Below are positions 1 to 8,767 of a stretch of DNA of 64,000 nt, piece after piece. Source of the DNA: Trichomonas vaginalis G3 (taxonomy: Eukaryota; Parabasalia; Trichomonadida; Trichomonadidae). The stretch is taken from assembly GCF_026262505.1 (NCBI RefSeq), contig NC_067205.1:9300001-9364000 (forward strand), in the 5' to 3' direction. Position 1 is the stretch's first letter, and each line of letters starts with the position of its first letter. A program made the translations under genes and the position numbers. The notes under the pieces are model-generated. The model saw nothing but the letters and a program-made list of their open reading frames with translations, was not told the origin of the DNA and made no database searches.

Positions 1-404
1 CTGTTCCATTGACTTTAAGTACACCTATTTTATATATTGTTTCAAACTTAGGTTCAAAGTGCTATTCGAATGTCGACAGAAACTACTATGACCAAAAGAT
101 ACTCATGCGTATAAACAACACTTTCTCTGCTGGTTTGCCTATTGTTCATTCGAATGCAGAGTTTTCAGCTTTAGTAAACTCAAACACTTTAGCAAACATA
201 AACTTAACCTTAGTTGACGCAAACTTTGTTCCTGTAAAACTTTTATGTCCTATGTATTTGTCAATGACGGCAGAAAGTTTCGAATTGGAAGATGCAACTG
301 GTGAAAGTATTGTACTACAAGAACAACTTCAACAACAAATAGCTCAAGAACAACAAATGCAACAAATGGAACAAATGCAACAACAAGTCAAGAACAACAA
401 ATAG
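1..404 (+). CDS. Penton-like minor capsid protein, end of gene (cut by window edge)
   Basis: The reading frame is nearly identical to the later part of the 268-residue protein at 29864-30670 in element B. It ends in a Gln/Met-rich tail of QQ, QM and EQ repeats. Position directly after the major capsid gene in element B suggests a penton (single jelly-roll) role; this is inference from gene order, since no diagnostic motif can be seen by eye. Confidence 0.6.
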   Translation, partial: VPLTLSTPILYIVSNLGSKCYSNVDRNYYDQKILMRINNTFSAGLPIVHSNAEFSALVNSNTLANINLTLVDANFVPVKLLCPMYLSMTAESFELEDATGESIVLQEQLQQQIAQEQQMQQMEQMQQQVKNNK

Positions 405-445
405 CTCAAGAATAAAAAAAATATTTTTTTTTTTTTTATAAAAAA

Positions 446-1677
446 ATGTACAGAATAGACGTTTCAGATTTTTATGACTTCCAAGCGTTCAGAAATATGT
501 GTCCATTTCGAGACTATAACAAAGCAGTCGAGAATTTGAAACGTTTAGTCATTTATGTCGACTCTGCCCCAGAATGTTATGTCATGAAAGAATGGGATGT
601 AGTCTTTAACAAACCTAAAGCGACAATAGTTTCAGAACAAGAATGTAAACAGAAACTTAAGAAAATAAAAGTCGTACAAGTTGGCATGAAGATGTTAGAT
701 GCTTGGGATATCTTATTGTCAAAGTTAGAAGATTTTTCAGTTCGTGGTATAAAGTTCTATACACCTTCTCCAAACTTCTATTCTATCTTCACTGGATATA
801 AATACGAACAAGTAGAATGGAAAGAAAATGTTATAGAAGCTTGGTTAGACCATGTCAAAGAAATTATATGCAATGGAAACGAAAGAGTCTATGAGTATAT
901 CTTATGTTGGTTTGCAAACATCTTACAACATCCAAGTGCTAAAAATGAAACTGCTCTCATCATAATTGGAAAACAAGGAACAGGTAAGAACACTTTCTTT
1001 ACAGATATCTTATGCAAACTGTTAGAGGGCTATTCGAACCCGAATATGACAAACTTAGAAAACATCTGCGGTAAATTTAACTCTTCAATAGAGAATATGA
1101 AACTTATAGTATGTAACGAACTTCAAAGTATAGATACAACAAAGTTTTGAACTCAGATGCTTTGAAGAGTCTTATAACAGACAAAGTTGGAGTTGTTGAA
1201 AGAAATATAGAGACCAAAGAGTTTGTGAAAATGTTGCAAATTTCATCATGGTTTCAAACAACGCCGTTCCGATGAAGTTAGAAAGTTCTGACAGAAGATA
1301 TGTAGTTGTCAGAACGTCAGAAGCTCATATGCAAGATACAGAATATTTTGACGACTTAGCAGAAACTTTGACACCTAACTTTTACAACCACTTGTTCTCA
1401 TATTTCATGACATTAGATATTTCAAAGTTCAATCCAAGACAAATTCCACATACCGAAGAGAGACAAACATTGTTAGAAGCAAACAAGAGTGTATATGAAC
1501 TGTTCATAGATGAAACTGACTTTGAGTGTTTAGATGAAAGGTCATTGTACGATTCGTATAAACAGTATTGTCAAGATATGGTTATATGACAGCGTCTAAA
1601 CGAACATTCTTGGCAAATGTCAAAAGTCTTTTAGACGTACAGAATGGTGTATATACAAAGAAAAATTTTTCTGAGTA
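446..1677 (+). pseudogene. SF3 (D5-like) helicase, fossil copy in element A
   Basis: The region matches the helicase of element B (30701-31937). A Walker A sequence GKQGTGKN, a Walker B-like LIVCNELQ and a motif-C-like FIMVSNN are visible, the order expected of superfamily 3 helicases of the D5/DUF5906 type. It is preceded by a T-tract and TATAAAAAA just before the first ATG, as for most genes of this element. This copy is broken (about two breaks). The role in the family would be unwinding during element DNA replication. Confidence 0.75.
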
Positions 1678-1714
1678 AATTTTAAAAAAAATATTTTTTT
1701 ATCCGATAGAAAAG

Positions 1715-2134
1715 ATGACAAAATTCATCTCAGTCAACAAGTACATGTCAGGACTTAAAGAAGAACTAGACCCATTCACATATTTGAATGTTTACTTCTA
1801 CCATTTTGAAAAGTCTACATTTGACAAAGTTTGGAACATCGAACCAGTTAAGTTTGCTATTGTGACTAAAAATGGTGCGAAATTTGAAGACTTAGACATA
1901 GAAGGTTTGTTAACAGTCAAAGAAAGTTTTGACAGAAGGTTCTCAAACCTTAAAGAAGGCAAAGCATACAAACTTGTTATACCTTATGAACCAAAGAAAG
2001 CAGACGACTATGAATATTATGAGTCTAAGATAGTTGAAGTTCAAGGTAAATTGGGTAAAAAGATTTTAGAGTCTAAGCCAGTGTTTGCTCCTAAAGAGGA
2101 AGAGAACATTGACATTGACCCAGAAATGTTCTAA
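1715..2134 (+). CDS. Hypothetical protein, 139 aa, conserved between elements A and B
   Basis: Not recognised. It is whole in both elements (31976-32395 in B) with only a few substitutions and ends in an acidic tail (EEENIDIDPEMF). It lies between the helicase and a convergent 148-residue gene, so a replication accessory role such as single-strand DNA binding is possible but is only inferred from position. An A/T stretch with TTTTTTTATCCGATAG precedes the ATG. Confidence 0.65.
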   Translation: MTKFISVNKYMSGLKEELDPFTYLNVYFYHFEKSTFDKVWNIEPVKFAIVTKNGAKFEDLDIEGLLTVKESFDRRFSNLKEGKAYKLVIPYEPKKADDYEYYESKIVEVQGKLGKKILESKPVFAPKEEENIDIDPEMF

Positions 2135-2150
2135 AAATAAAATTTTATTT

Positions 2151-2597
2151 TTACATGTCAAATTTCTTTTTCTCTGGCTCTGGTTCTTTCTTCTCTTCTT
2201 CTACTTTCTTTTCTTTCTTTTCTCTCTTCTTCTTCTCTGGTGGAGTTATGTCAAACTTCTCAGAACCATATTTTTGTAAAAGTGCTTTGTCATTTAATAG
2301 CTCTTCTATTCTGTTTTCTATTTCATTTTCAAGAACAGCGCATGTGTCTTCTTTGCATTCTAAGAAGTTTTGTTGGACTTCATCTCTCCAAGAGGCGTCA
2401 TCTCTGTCAACAAGTCTGTCATTGACAAATTTTAAGACTTCTCTGCTTAAGGTTTTATGGTTCTTGTCATATTCCCAGAAACAGAACTTTAGAACAAATT
2501 CACCTTTCTTGTTTACACTATGTAAGATTTTATGGTCGACAGATGTTTTGCTGTCGAAAAGCTTGTCTCGAATATAGATAGCGAAATCGCTAGACAT
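2151..2597 (-). CDS. Hypothetical protein, 148 aa, with Lys/Glu-rich C-terminus
   Basis: Not recognised. The first ~100 residues are mixed alpha/beta-looking sequence; the last ~45 are almost entirely K, E and P, a charged tail that could bind nucleic acid or be disordered. It is divergent from the ATPase gene, with 36 bp between the two start codons, and convergent with the 139-residue gene (17 bp apart). Element B has a broken relic of it at 32412-32859. Confidence 0.6.
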   Translation of the reverse strand: MSSDFAIYIRDKLFDSKTSVDHKILHSVNKKGEFVLKFCFWEYDKNHKTLSREVLKFVNDRLVDRDDASWRDEVQQNFLECKEDTCAVLENEIENRIEELLNDKALLQKYGSEKFDITPPEKKKREKKEKKVEEEKKEPEPEKKKFDM

Positions 2598-2633
2598 TTC
2601 CTAAAAGATAAAAATTTTAATTTTTCTAAAAAT

Positions 2634-3509
2634 ATGTTAGAAAAAAAGTTTGCTGACATTGACAAGAAATTTGAGAATGTTTTAAACAAGAACAAGAGGA
2701 AGTTGGAAAATGCTCAGATAAAACCCATACATGACAAGTTCCTATTTGCTCAGAATGGTATAACAGGTCTAATCGCACCACCTGGGTCGGGTAAGACTTT
2801 CACTTATCTTAAAATGGCTGCACAACAACAAGAACTAGATGAGAAGAACCCATTCTATGAGTTAGTAGTCATTTGTAGTACTTCTGGTCAATTTGACCAA
2901 ACCGTCAATTCGTTCAAAGATATTATAAAAAAGTCTAAGTTAGTATGTATAAAAGACTCTGAGTTGTTAGATTGGATAAAGAAGTACCAAAGAAGAGTTT
3001 TGAAGTACAATGCTATAAATGAGTATGTCAATTCGAGGTTTAAAGACCCAAATGAGGAAATGCAGAGAATATTAGAGAAGAAACACTTCAGAAACAAACA
3101 GAAAGAGATAGAATACATTTCGAAGAAATTGCAATCTTACGATTGGAAGACTTACCCTCACAGATGTCTTCTTATCTTAGATGACTTTGCTTCTCATCCT
3201 TTGTTAAAGAACAGAGAACAAGACATGTGTCGAATTCTTAAGAAGCTCAGACACTTTAACATCTCAGTTGTCATTTGTGTACAGACAGCAAAGAGTTTAA
3301 GTAAGGATGTAAAGAGAATACTTACTGACATTGTACTTTTCCCCGGATTGTCCGAAGACGATTTCATGGAACTTATGAAAGAGTCCATGGCAGGTAAGTT
3401 TGACAGACATGAACTATGGGGGAAGTACAAAGTCATACAAGACCCTCATACTTCTTTCAGAATTCACATCTACGCAAACAAAGTTCAAATTGTAAAAAGT
3501 CAAGCGTAA
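2634..3509 (+). CDS. A32-like (FtsK/HerA) genome-packaging ATPase
   Basis: Predicted to pump element DNA into capsids, as in Polintons, adenovirus-like and poxvirus-like lineages. Walker A APPGSGKT is at residues ~48-55 and Walker B CLLILDDF near residue 180, followed by a long sensor-like stretch with ICVQTAKSL. I chose the ATG at 2634 over an upstream ATG at 2532. The upstream segment overlaps the divergent gene, and the TTTTTCTAAAAAT just before 2634 fits the element's promoter pattern. With this start the protein has 291 residues, near the usual size for this family. The frame looks whole here; the B copy is a fossil. Confidence 0.85.
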   Translation: MLEKKFADIDKKFENVLNKNKRKLENAQIKPIHDKFLFAQNGITGLIAPPGSGKTFTYLKMAAQQQELDEKNPFYELVVICSTSGQFDQTVNSFKDIIKKSKLVCIKDSELLDWIKKYQRRVLKYNAINEYVNSRFKDPNEEMQRILEKKHFRNKQKEIEYISKKLQSYDWKTYPHRCLLILDDFASHPLLKNREQDMCRILKKLRHFNISVVICVQTAKSLSKDVKRILTDIVLFPGLSEDDFMELMKESMAGKFDRHELWGKYKVIQDPHTSFRIHIYANKVQIVKSQA

Positions 3510-3510
3510 A

Positions 3511-4080
3511 AATGTAAGTGTTTGAGTCTTAGTCTGTTGTGGTGCTGGGGCTGTCGGTTCTTCTGGCTTTGGAATGGACTCGGTTGGTGGTACGTCGGAC
3601 ATTGTCTTGAAACAATAAAAGACTTGTCTTGAAAAAGTAAAAGACTTGTCTTGAAACAATAAAAGACTTGTCTTGAAAAAGTAAAAGACTTGTCTTGAAA
3701 AAGTAAAAGACTTGTCTTGAAAAAGTAAAAGACTTGTCTTGAAAAAGTAAAAGACTTGTCTTGAAAAAGTAAAAGACTTGTCTTGAAAAAGTACGGGTAT
3801 CGTCTTCAATCAAGACCACTGTTCTCAAATTTGAGAACTTTACACCAAAAAATTTCTTGAAAAATAACGGGTCTTGTCTTGAAAAAGTAAAAGACTTGTC
3901 TTGAAAAAGTAAAAGACTTGTCTTGAAAAAGTAAAAGACTTGTCTTGAAAAAGTAAAAGACTTGTCTTGAAAAAGTAAAAGACTTGTCTTGAAACAATGA
4001 CCGACATAGACCCAGCAGATGAGGCAATTTACCATCTAGAGCTACCTGAGCCATCTTTGGTGTCAAGCTTGAAAAATAAA
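3511..4080. repeat. Minisatellite cassette, 22-bp units, between two divergent short ORFs
   Basis: Positions 3603-3996 lie exactly between two divergent start codons (reverse ATG at 3600-3602, forward ATG at 3997). They hold about 14 copies of a 22-bp unit containing the inverted repeat AAGAC-TT-GTCTT. The array is split by a non-repeated core at ~3792-3870. The reverse ORF begins MSDVPPTESIPKPEEP and the forward one MTDIDPADEAIYHLELP. Both starts recur around a completely different minisatellite in element B (36969-37241). Element B lacks this cassette between its ATPase and KilA-N genes, so the block appears mobile within the family. Confidence 0.85.
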
Positions 4081-4088
4081 TGGTTCAT

Positions 4089-4982
4089 TTACTCTTCCTC
4101 TTTGAAGTTGTCAAAATACTCTGTTATTTTTTCCTTTAACAATGGCAAATCTTCTTTGAATGTAAGTATTGTACAACCTTTCATATCATAGTGTGTTTGA
4201 GGTAACGTATCTTGAACTATCTGTTTAACATCTTCATTCGGTGTCATTGAAATCGGTAAGTTTTCGCGATAGAACCAATTTCTGTCAGATTTGTAAATCT
4301 TAGCTAAGTCGTAAAAGCTTTTGTTGTTTCTTCTGACTAAATGCAACATAACCATATCTCTGTCTTCTTCATTTTCCATCTCTTCAGTGTAAATCATATA
4401 CTTATAGTTCTTTTCCTTTCCTTTTGGTACCGAACGTGGTATTCTTTTCTGTATGTTTTTGTCTTTTGCTTCAAGCTTGTTCTCTAGCTCTTCACGTTCT
4501 TGTCTATGAAGTTCGTCAAGAAGTCTGTAAATATACCAAGCGTAACGAGGTGAAGCCCACATTGCAACAGCATTTACAAGAAGTCTATGTACATACCAAC
4601 CTCTCAAACCATTTGGCAAATTTTCACGATTTTCATAGAGTTTTGGCGACTGGGGTTTTTCTCCCACTCGCAATTTTTCACGATTTTCATAGAGTTTTGG
4701 CGACTGGGGTTTTTCTCCCACTCGCTGTTCTTCACGATTTTCAGAAAAAAGTCTGTCTCGCTGTGCTTCGCTCAAAAGTTCAATAGTGCTTTGGTTCCTA
4801 AACCAGTCTTTAGGAACCTTAGTATCTGGTGCAAAACATGCTGTCAAAATACTTTGCATTTGGTACATGTCATCTTTGACCGAACGAATGAGACGTAACT
4901 GTTTGTTAAACTGAACCCACTCGTATTCTTCACTTATGGCTTCATGAACGATAGCAGTTGTTGTGTTCTCTGTTGTTGACAT
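4089..4982 (-). CDS. KilA-N domain protein with in-frame repeat insertion (297 aa)
   Basis: Predicted DNA-binding protein of the KilA-N class found in large DNA viruses and phages. The C-terminal half of the KilA-N domain is clear (RGWYVHRLLVNAVAMWASPR, residues ~127-146). It is followed by a short charged coil and a C-terminal region with FYDLAKIYKSDRNWFYRENLP that recalls virus KilA-N-associated domains (DUF3627-like, uncertain). Two tandem 18-residue copies containing RVGEKPQSPKLYENRE sit at residues ~81-118, inside the domain just before its conserved RG-YV motif. The ATG at 4982 is preferred to the upstream one because element B's homologue aligns from MSTTENT and the shared upstream motif ends just before it. 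Confidence 0.78.
   Translation of the reverse strand: MSTTENTTTAIVHEAISEEYEWVQFNKQLRLIRSVKDDMYQMQSILTACFAPDTKVPKDWFRNQSTIELLSEAQRDRLFSENREEQRVGEKPQSPKLYENREKLRVGEKPQSPKLYENRENLPNGLRGWYVHRLLVNAVAMWASPRYAWYIYRLLDELHRQEREELENKLEAKDKNIQKRIPRSVPKGKEKNYKYMIYTEEMENEEDRDMVMLHLVRRNNKSFYDLAKIYKSDRNWFYRENLPISMTPNEDVKQIVQDTLPQTHYDMKGCTILTFKEDLPLLKEKITEYFDNFKEEE
4621..4728 (-). repeat. Two tandem 54-bp palindrome-bearing repeats inside the KilA-N gene
   Basis: Copies at 4621-4674 and 4675-4728 are nearly identical and exactly 54 bp (18 codons), so the frame is kept. Each holds an imperfect hairpin, GCGAGTGGGAG paired with CCCCAGTCGC across an A-tract. Relatives with altered stems lie in the intergenic stretch at 5800-5990, and one copy plus another hairpin lie in the B homologue at 34310-34400. 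Confidence 0.85.
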
Positions 4983-4984
4983 TT

Positions 4985-5012
4985 CTGTCTTTACATACAA
5001 AATAAAAAAAAA
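4985..5012 (-). promoter_or_regulatory. Shared upstream motif of reverse-strand Maverick genes
   Basis: On the reverse strand the sequence reads TTTTTTATTTTGTATGTAAAG a few bases before the ATG at 4982. The same block precedes the starts at 5684 (5688-5712), 34622 (34624-34650) and 36083 in element B. Variants with ATTGTAAGAAC precede 7223 and 8767. Repetition before otherwise unrelated genes suggests a core promoter; this is not tested. Confidence 0.55.
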
Positions 5013-5126
5013 TATTTTATAAAAACTAGCGTTATTTTCTATCTTGTATAAAAGACCAAAAATAAACGCTTTACATGTATTTTTCAGCAACTTCGTCAAA
5101 TAATTTTATAGCTTTGTCGATCTCAT

Positions 5127-5684
5127 CTACTTCAAACGTTTCTTTACCTCTCGTGGGGCACCATACATTTTCTCAAACTTTTCAAGTAGTTCTGTTTCAG
5201 CAGCTCTCATATCGTTAACAAACGCAACCTTAACTCTATTGACTATACTGTCATATCTTTGAGTTATATTAAATGTTCTTCCTATCTTATATCTCTTTGT
5301 ATTGAAGTCCTTCGGTTTCTGAACGATGTAAAGTAAGCCCTCACTGCAACGTTCTGTATCGAATGAACCATATGTTATGAAATTATATCCAACAACTGGG
5401 TCAATCCAGAACAAAACTACTGGTATAAGACTTTTGTCTATAAGATATGCTCTTGTTCCATAGAATCTTACCGATATCATAAGCTCAGGATTTTTTGTCA
5501 AAATTTTCTGAGTTGAAGCATTTTTAACCCAGTCGTGTGCTTTCTTTCCTTCAGATAGTGTTAAAATGTCTGACAAAGAATATTTTTTGTATTTCTTTGA
5601 GTATCTTACGTTTAAATCACCTATTCTAACCACTTTGGTGTCATTGTCTATCTTTTTAACTGTTTCAAACTCAGTGCTTGTCAT
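5127..5684 (-). CDS. KilA-N/MSV199-like protein with T5orf172 (GIY-YIG-type) domain
   Basis: The N-terminal half (YSLSDILTLSEGKKAHDWVKNA, then YGTRAYLIDKSLIPVVLFWIDP) resembles a virus KilA-N or MSV199-type DNA-binding domain. The second half, GLLYIVQKP followed by RYKIGRTFNITQRYDS, fits the T5orf172/GIY-YIG fold (Y-I... KIGRT... R). Such fusions occur in large DNA viruses and phages. The gene is 185 residues and looks whole. It is absent from element B at the corresponding place, so it is an accessory cargo gene. The activity is inferred. Confidence 0.6.
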   Translation of the reverse strand: MTSTEFETVKKIDNDTKVVRIGDLNVRYSKKYKKYSLSDILTLSEGKKAHDWVKNASTQKILTKNPELMISVRFYGTRAYLIDKSLIPVVLFWIDPVVGYNFITYGSFDTERCSEGLLYIVQKPKDFNTKRYKIGRTFNITQRYDSIVNRVKVAFVNDMRAAETELLEKFEKMYGAPREVKKRLK

Positions 5685-5689
5685 TTCCT

Positions 5690-6308
5690 GTCTTTACATA
5701 CAAAATAAAAAAAATATTTTATAAAAAACTAACGTTAATTTTATTTTTTCTATCTTGTATAAAAGATATGATTTTCATGTGTTTTTTTTACTGTTTTCAT
5801 GTGTTTTATGCAAGACCGAGAAAAGTCGGTCTAGAGAAATTTCACTGTTTTCATAGAGTTTTTTTACGATTTTCATGAGTTTTAGGCGACCAGGATTTTT
5901 CCCCTACTCGCAATTTTTCACGATTTTCATAGAGTTTTTTTACGATTTTCGTACGGAATCTCGACCCGCGGTTTTCCACCGGTCGCAAACATATGAGGAA
6001 ATTCATGAAATTTGGTCATTTTACTCAGCAAAAATATATTTTAGATCTAACCAGGTCCCTCGGTCCCTCGGTCAAATGAACTTCTCTGAAAATGGTGACA
6101 ACATGACATTTTGACAACAGTCCAGGAAATAGACTTCTTCGTATATGTTTTGTTGAGACTTCAGGGATTTTTTTTACGAAGAGTAAAAGTTCACTTCGTC
6201 ACTCATAACAGTTATATAATGAAATTTGGTCATTTACTCAGCAAAAATATATTTTAGGTGAAGAGGTGAGATCTCACCTCTTTTCTCACCTCCTTTCTCA
6301 CCTCTTTT
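5690..6308. repeat. Gene-free block of short palindromes
   Basis: No gene seen. The block holds a hairpin GACCGA-GAAAAG-TCGGTC (5814-5831) and copies of the TTTTCACGATTTTCATAGAG repeat with hairpin stems (5835-5990). It also holds a trimer-like run of GGTCCCTC (6053-6075) and a GATC-centred palindrome GAGGTGAGATCTCACCTC followed by further CTCACCTC repeats (6262-6308). The ATATATTTT and CTCAGCAAAAATA borders recur, inverted, on the other side of the next gene at 7308-7390. Confidence 0.8.
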
Positions 6309-7223
6309 TCACAAGCGTCTTACATGAATTGTACGATGTATATTTGAAATCCTAAACAGTTTTGTAGCTTCTATTTCTTCTGTCAGTATGTCAAAAGTTT
6401 TCACAATGCCGAAGGTTTCTTTATATTTCTTCTTGACATCAGATAGAAGGAAATCGTCAGCTGTTGGATAGTTTTTGTTCAGAAATGTCAACATGTCCAT
6501 TTTATCTTCTGCTGGTTTCTCTGCTTCTTTCTTTAAATCTGCATAGTCGTTTCGCATACGTTCTATCTCTTTGACAGAGTAGTTATATTTCCTCATTGCT
6601 GCTTTACATTTTGAACATTGTGGGTTCATTTTAGCATTGTACATTGAAATAAAACCTGCTAAAACAACTAAGGCGTCAATGGTTTTCTTTAACTCAAAAG
6701 TTGCTGGTTTTATCTGTTCGTTCCATACTTTACCTCTTTTATCTTTATCTCTTATCTGCCATACACATTTTGCAACTAACGAAACAAAGTTGTCGTAGGT
6801 CTTAAATTCTTCAGATTTGTATATGTCAGAGATGTTCTTATATAACATATCGCAATCTTTGTCCATGACTTTGTGGTTGCAATGAAATCCAAGAAACTCA
6901 TAGTTTACCTTACGTATGAACTTCTTGGTTTCTACTGAGTCAGTTGCTTTGACTTCTATTTCATCGAATTCAGGAATAGTAAGCTTTTGTTGTTGTATTT
7001 CAGGAAGTTTAGGTAGATGGTCAATAATATCCTGCATTTCATAAAGATATTCTTCATTTGTTTCATCTTTTGCACTACAGTCTAAAACTCCTTGGAGAAG
7101 TTCTTGCTTTATCTTCTGGATTTCTGTTTCGAAAGTATATGAAGAAGGAATGAAGCTTTTCATCTCTACTAACATTGAAGTTGGGTTCATGACTAACGAG
7201 TTTGGTGCTGTTGTTGCTAACAT
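6309..7223 (-). CDS. Hypothetical protein, 304 aa, with a CxxC motif
   Basis: Not recognised. A homologue of similar length sits in element B (35145-36083). A short cysteine motif CSKCK near residue 200 and charged helical stretches are visible; the C-terminus is basic (IHRTIHVRRL). The gene is flanked in both elements by GATC-centred palindromes in inverted orientation, but the palindrome arms differ between A and B. CTTACAATAAAAATAAAAAA on the plus strand just outside the start matches the shared upstream motif. Confidence 0.65.
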   Translation of the reverse strand: MLATTAPNSLVMNPTSMLVEMKSFIPSSYTFETEIQKIKQELLQGVLDCSAKDETNEEYLYEMQDIIDHLPKLPEIQQQKLTIPEFDEIEVKATDSVETKKFIRKVNYEFLGFHCNHKVMDKDCDMLYKNISDIYKSEEFKTYDNFVSLVAKCVWQIRDKDKRGKVWNEQIKPATFELKKTIDALVVLAGFISMYNAKMNPQCSKCKAAMRKYNYSVKEIERMRNDYADLKKEAEKPAEDKMDMLTFLNKNYPTADDFLLSDVKKKYKETFGIVKTFDILTEEIEATKLFRISNIHRTIHVRRL

Positions 7224-8104
7224 GTTCTTACAATAAAAATAAAAAATATTTTTTTAAAAAAACTAACTTTTTTTATGTTTTTTGTGAAAGTGTCAAAATT
7301 CATGAAAATTCAACGGGTGAGAAAAGAGGTGAAAAAAGAGGTGAGATCTCACCACTTCACCTAAAATATATTTTTGCTGAGTAAAATGAGTTTTTGGTTG
7401 AAAAATACGGTGGAGCCACTTTTGGCTCGACCTCAAAACAAGCATTTCGTGAAGAATATACCACCTGCCGGAATTCCGCGGGTTGCTTTTTATACAAAAC
7501 ATTTACGATGAAGTCTCAACAAAACAAGCATTTCGTGAAGAATATACCACCTGCCGGAATTCCGGCGGGTGCTTTTTTATACAAAACATATACGAAGAAG
7601 TCTATCTCCTGTGTTGTTGTCAAAATGTCATGTTGTCACCATTTTCAAAAAGATGTTAGTTGACCGAGGGACCGAGGGACCGAGGGACCTGGTGAGATCT
7701 AAAATATATTTTTGCCGACAAAAATGAGTTTTGGTTGAAAAAACAGGTGGAGCCAAAAGTGGCTCGACCTCAAAACAAGCATTTCGTGAAGAATATACCA
7801 ACCCGCGGAATTCCGCGGGTTGCTTTTTATACAAAACATGTACGATGAAGTCTCAACAAAACAAGCATTTCGTGAAGAATATACCACCCGCCGGAATTCC
7901 GCGGGTTGCTTTTTATACAAAACATTGACGATGAAGTCTTGGCAAAAACATTGACGAAGAAGTCTATCTCCTGTGTTGTTGTCAAAATGTCATGTTGTCA
8001 CCATTTTCAGAGAAGTTTAAATTACCTGGTGACCTGGTGACACCTAAAAACCATCTACCCTAAAATATATTTTTGCCGAATTCAATAAAAATAAAATGGT
8101 TCAT
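7224..8104. repeat. Array of GAATTC- and GATC-centred palindromic repeats
   Basis: No gene seen across 880 bp. Four copies (about 7434-7502, 7521-7590, 7771-7840, 7858-7925) of a ~70-bp unit run from ACAAGCATTTCGTGAAGAAT to TTTTTATACAAAACAT. Each has a GC-rich palindrome around GAATTC whose arms vary (e.g. CCGCGGAATTCCGCGG, GCCGGAATTCCGGC). Between them lie GATC-type units with runs of GACCGAGG (7655-7700) and TGACCTGG (8025-8040). A frequent GTTGTTGTCAAAATGTCATG block lies at 7612 and 7974. Confidence 0.85.
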
Positions 8105-8767
8105 TTACTCAAAATATTTTTGTACAAAAGGACCCCAAACTTTTAACCTCTCTTCTGCAGCTTCTAATGAAACTTTAGCGAGTTCATATTCTCTAAATTC
8201 TCTCTTTAAATCTTCTTGTTCCCATTGGTTTAGTTCGTATGGAGAGTCTCTATAACCAGAACATATCTCATGTTCATGTTCTATTTGTTTTAAACGCATT
8301 TTTCTAACTTCTTCTTCGAACAAAGGTTTTGCATTCTCTACTGTATCTTCAAGTTCTTCTTCATCTAATTTCTCATGAACTTTGTTGTCTATGGAGTCCA
8401 TAATTTTTCCAACTGCTATGCAATATTTTGGAGAAGCCCACATTGCTATATAGTTTACAAGTCTTGGGTCTACATACGTTCCTCTAACCTGTTTGATTTC
8501 ATCGGGAATTCCTGCATGAACATTGTATAAAAAGCAACCCGCGGAATTCCGCGGGTTGGTATATTCTTCACAAAATGCCTTAAAATACTCTTCCCAGGAC
8601 TTATTTTCCAACAACCTTCTAAAGTCTTTCCTAAACTGCTGACATATCTTTGTTGCATTTATATAACCATCCTTGTCTCTACGTAAGACTTCAATACCGT
8701 TATAGGTGCCTTTTGTGAATGTTTCGCCATTAGATTTGTTCGTGAACGTTTTTGCTTCGACTGTCAT
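8105..8767 (-). CDS. KilA-N domain protein (220 aa) with palindrome-encoded insert
   Basis: A clear KilA-N domain: GYINATKICQQFRKDF at residues ~34-49, then RGTYVDPRLVNYIAMWASPK at ~95-114. A charged helical C-terminal half follows. Between the two halves, residues ~66-82 (containing EEYTNPRNSAGCFLYN) are encoded by one copy of the GAATTC palindromic repeat that otherwise lies between genes, inserted without loss of frame. The likely role is DNA binding or regulation, inferred from the domain. A related fossil with the palindrome at the same place lies at 36240-36530 in element B. Confidence 0.8.
   Translation of the reverse strand: MTVEAKTFTNKSNGETFTKGTYNGIEVLRRDKDGYINATKICQQFRKDFRRLLENKSWEEYFKAFCEEYTNPRNSAGCFLYNVHAGIPDEIKQVRGTYVDPRLVNYIAMWASPKYCIAVGKIMDSIDNKVHEKLDEEELEDTVENAKPLFEEEVRKMRLKQIEHEHEICSGYRDSPYELNQWEQEDLKREFREYELAKVSLEAAEERLKVWGPFVQKYFE
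8522..8577 (-). repeat. GAATTC palindromic repeat inside the KilA-N coding region
   Basis: The unit reads from TTGTATAAAAAGCAACCCGC through a perfect CCCGCGGAATTCCGCGGG palindrome to GGTATATTCTTCACAAAATG. It is the inverted form of the intergenic copies at 7434-7925 and 8888-8955. Confidence 0.9.

Noticed and set aside
2085-2577. Forward ORFs rich in Phe/Ser over the 148-aa gene
   Set aside because: Shadow frames of the reverse-strand Lys/Glu-rich tail.
3603-3996. CRISPR-like array
   Set aside because: Units are directly tandem with no variable spacers, in a eukaryotic Maverick; it is a minisatellite.
3529-4066. Long reverse-strand ORFs with repeated VFYFFKTSLLLFQDKSF-like protein
   Set aside because: All three reverse frames stay open because the 22-bp repeat lacks stops there; an artefact of the minisatellite rather than genes.
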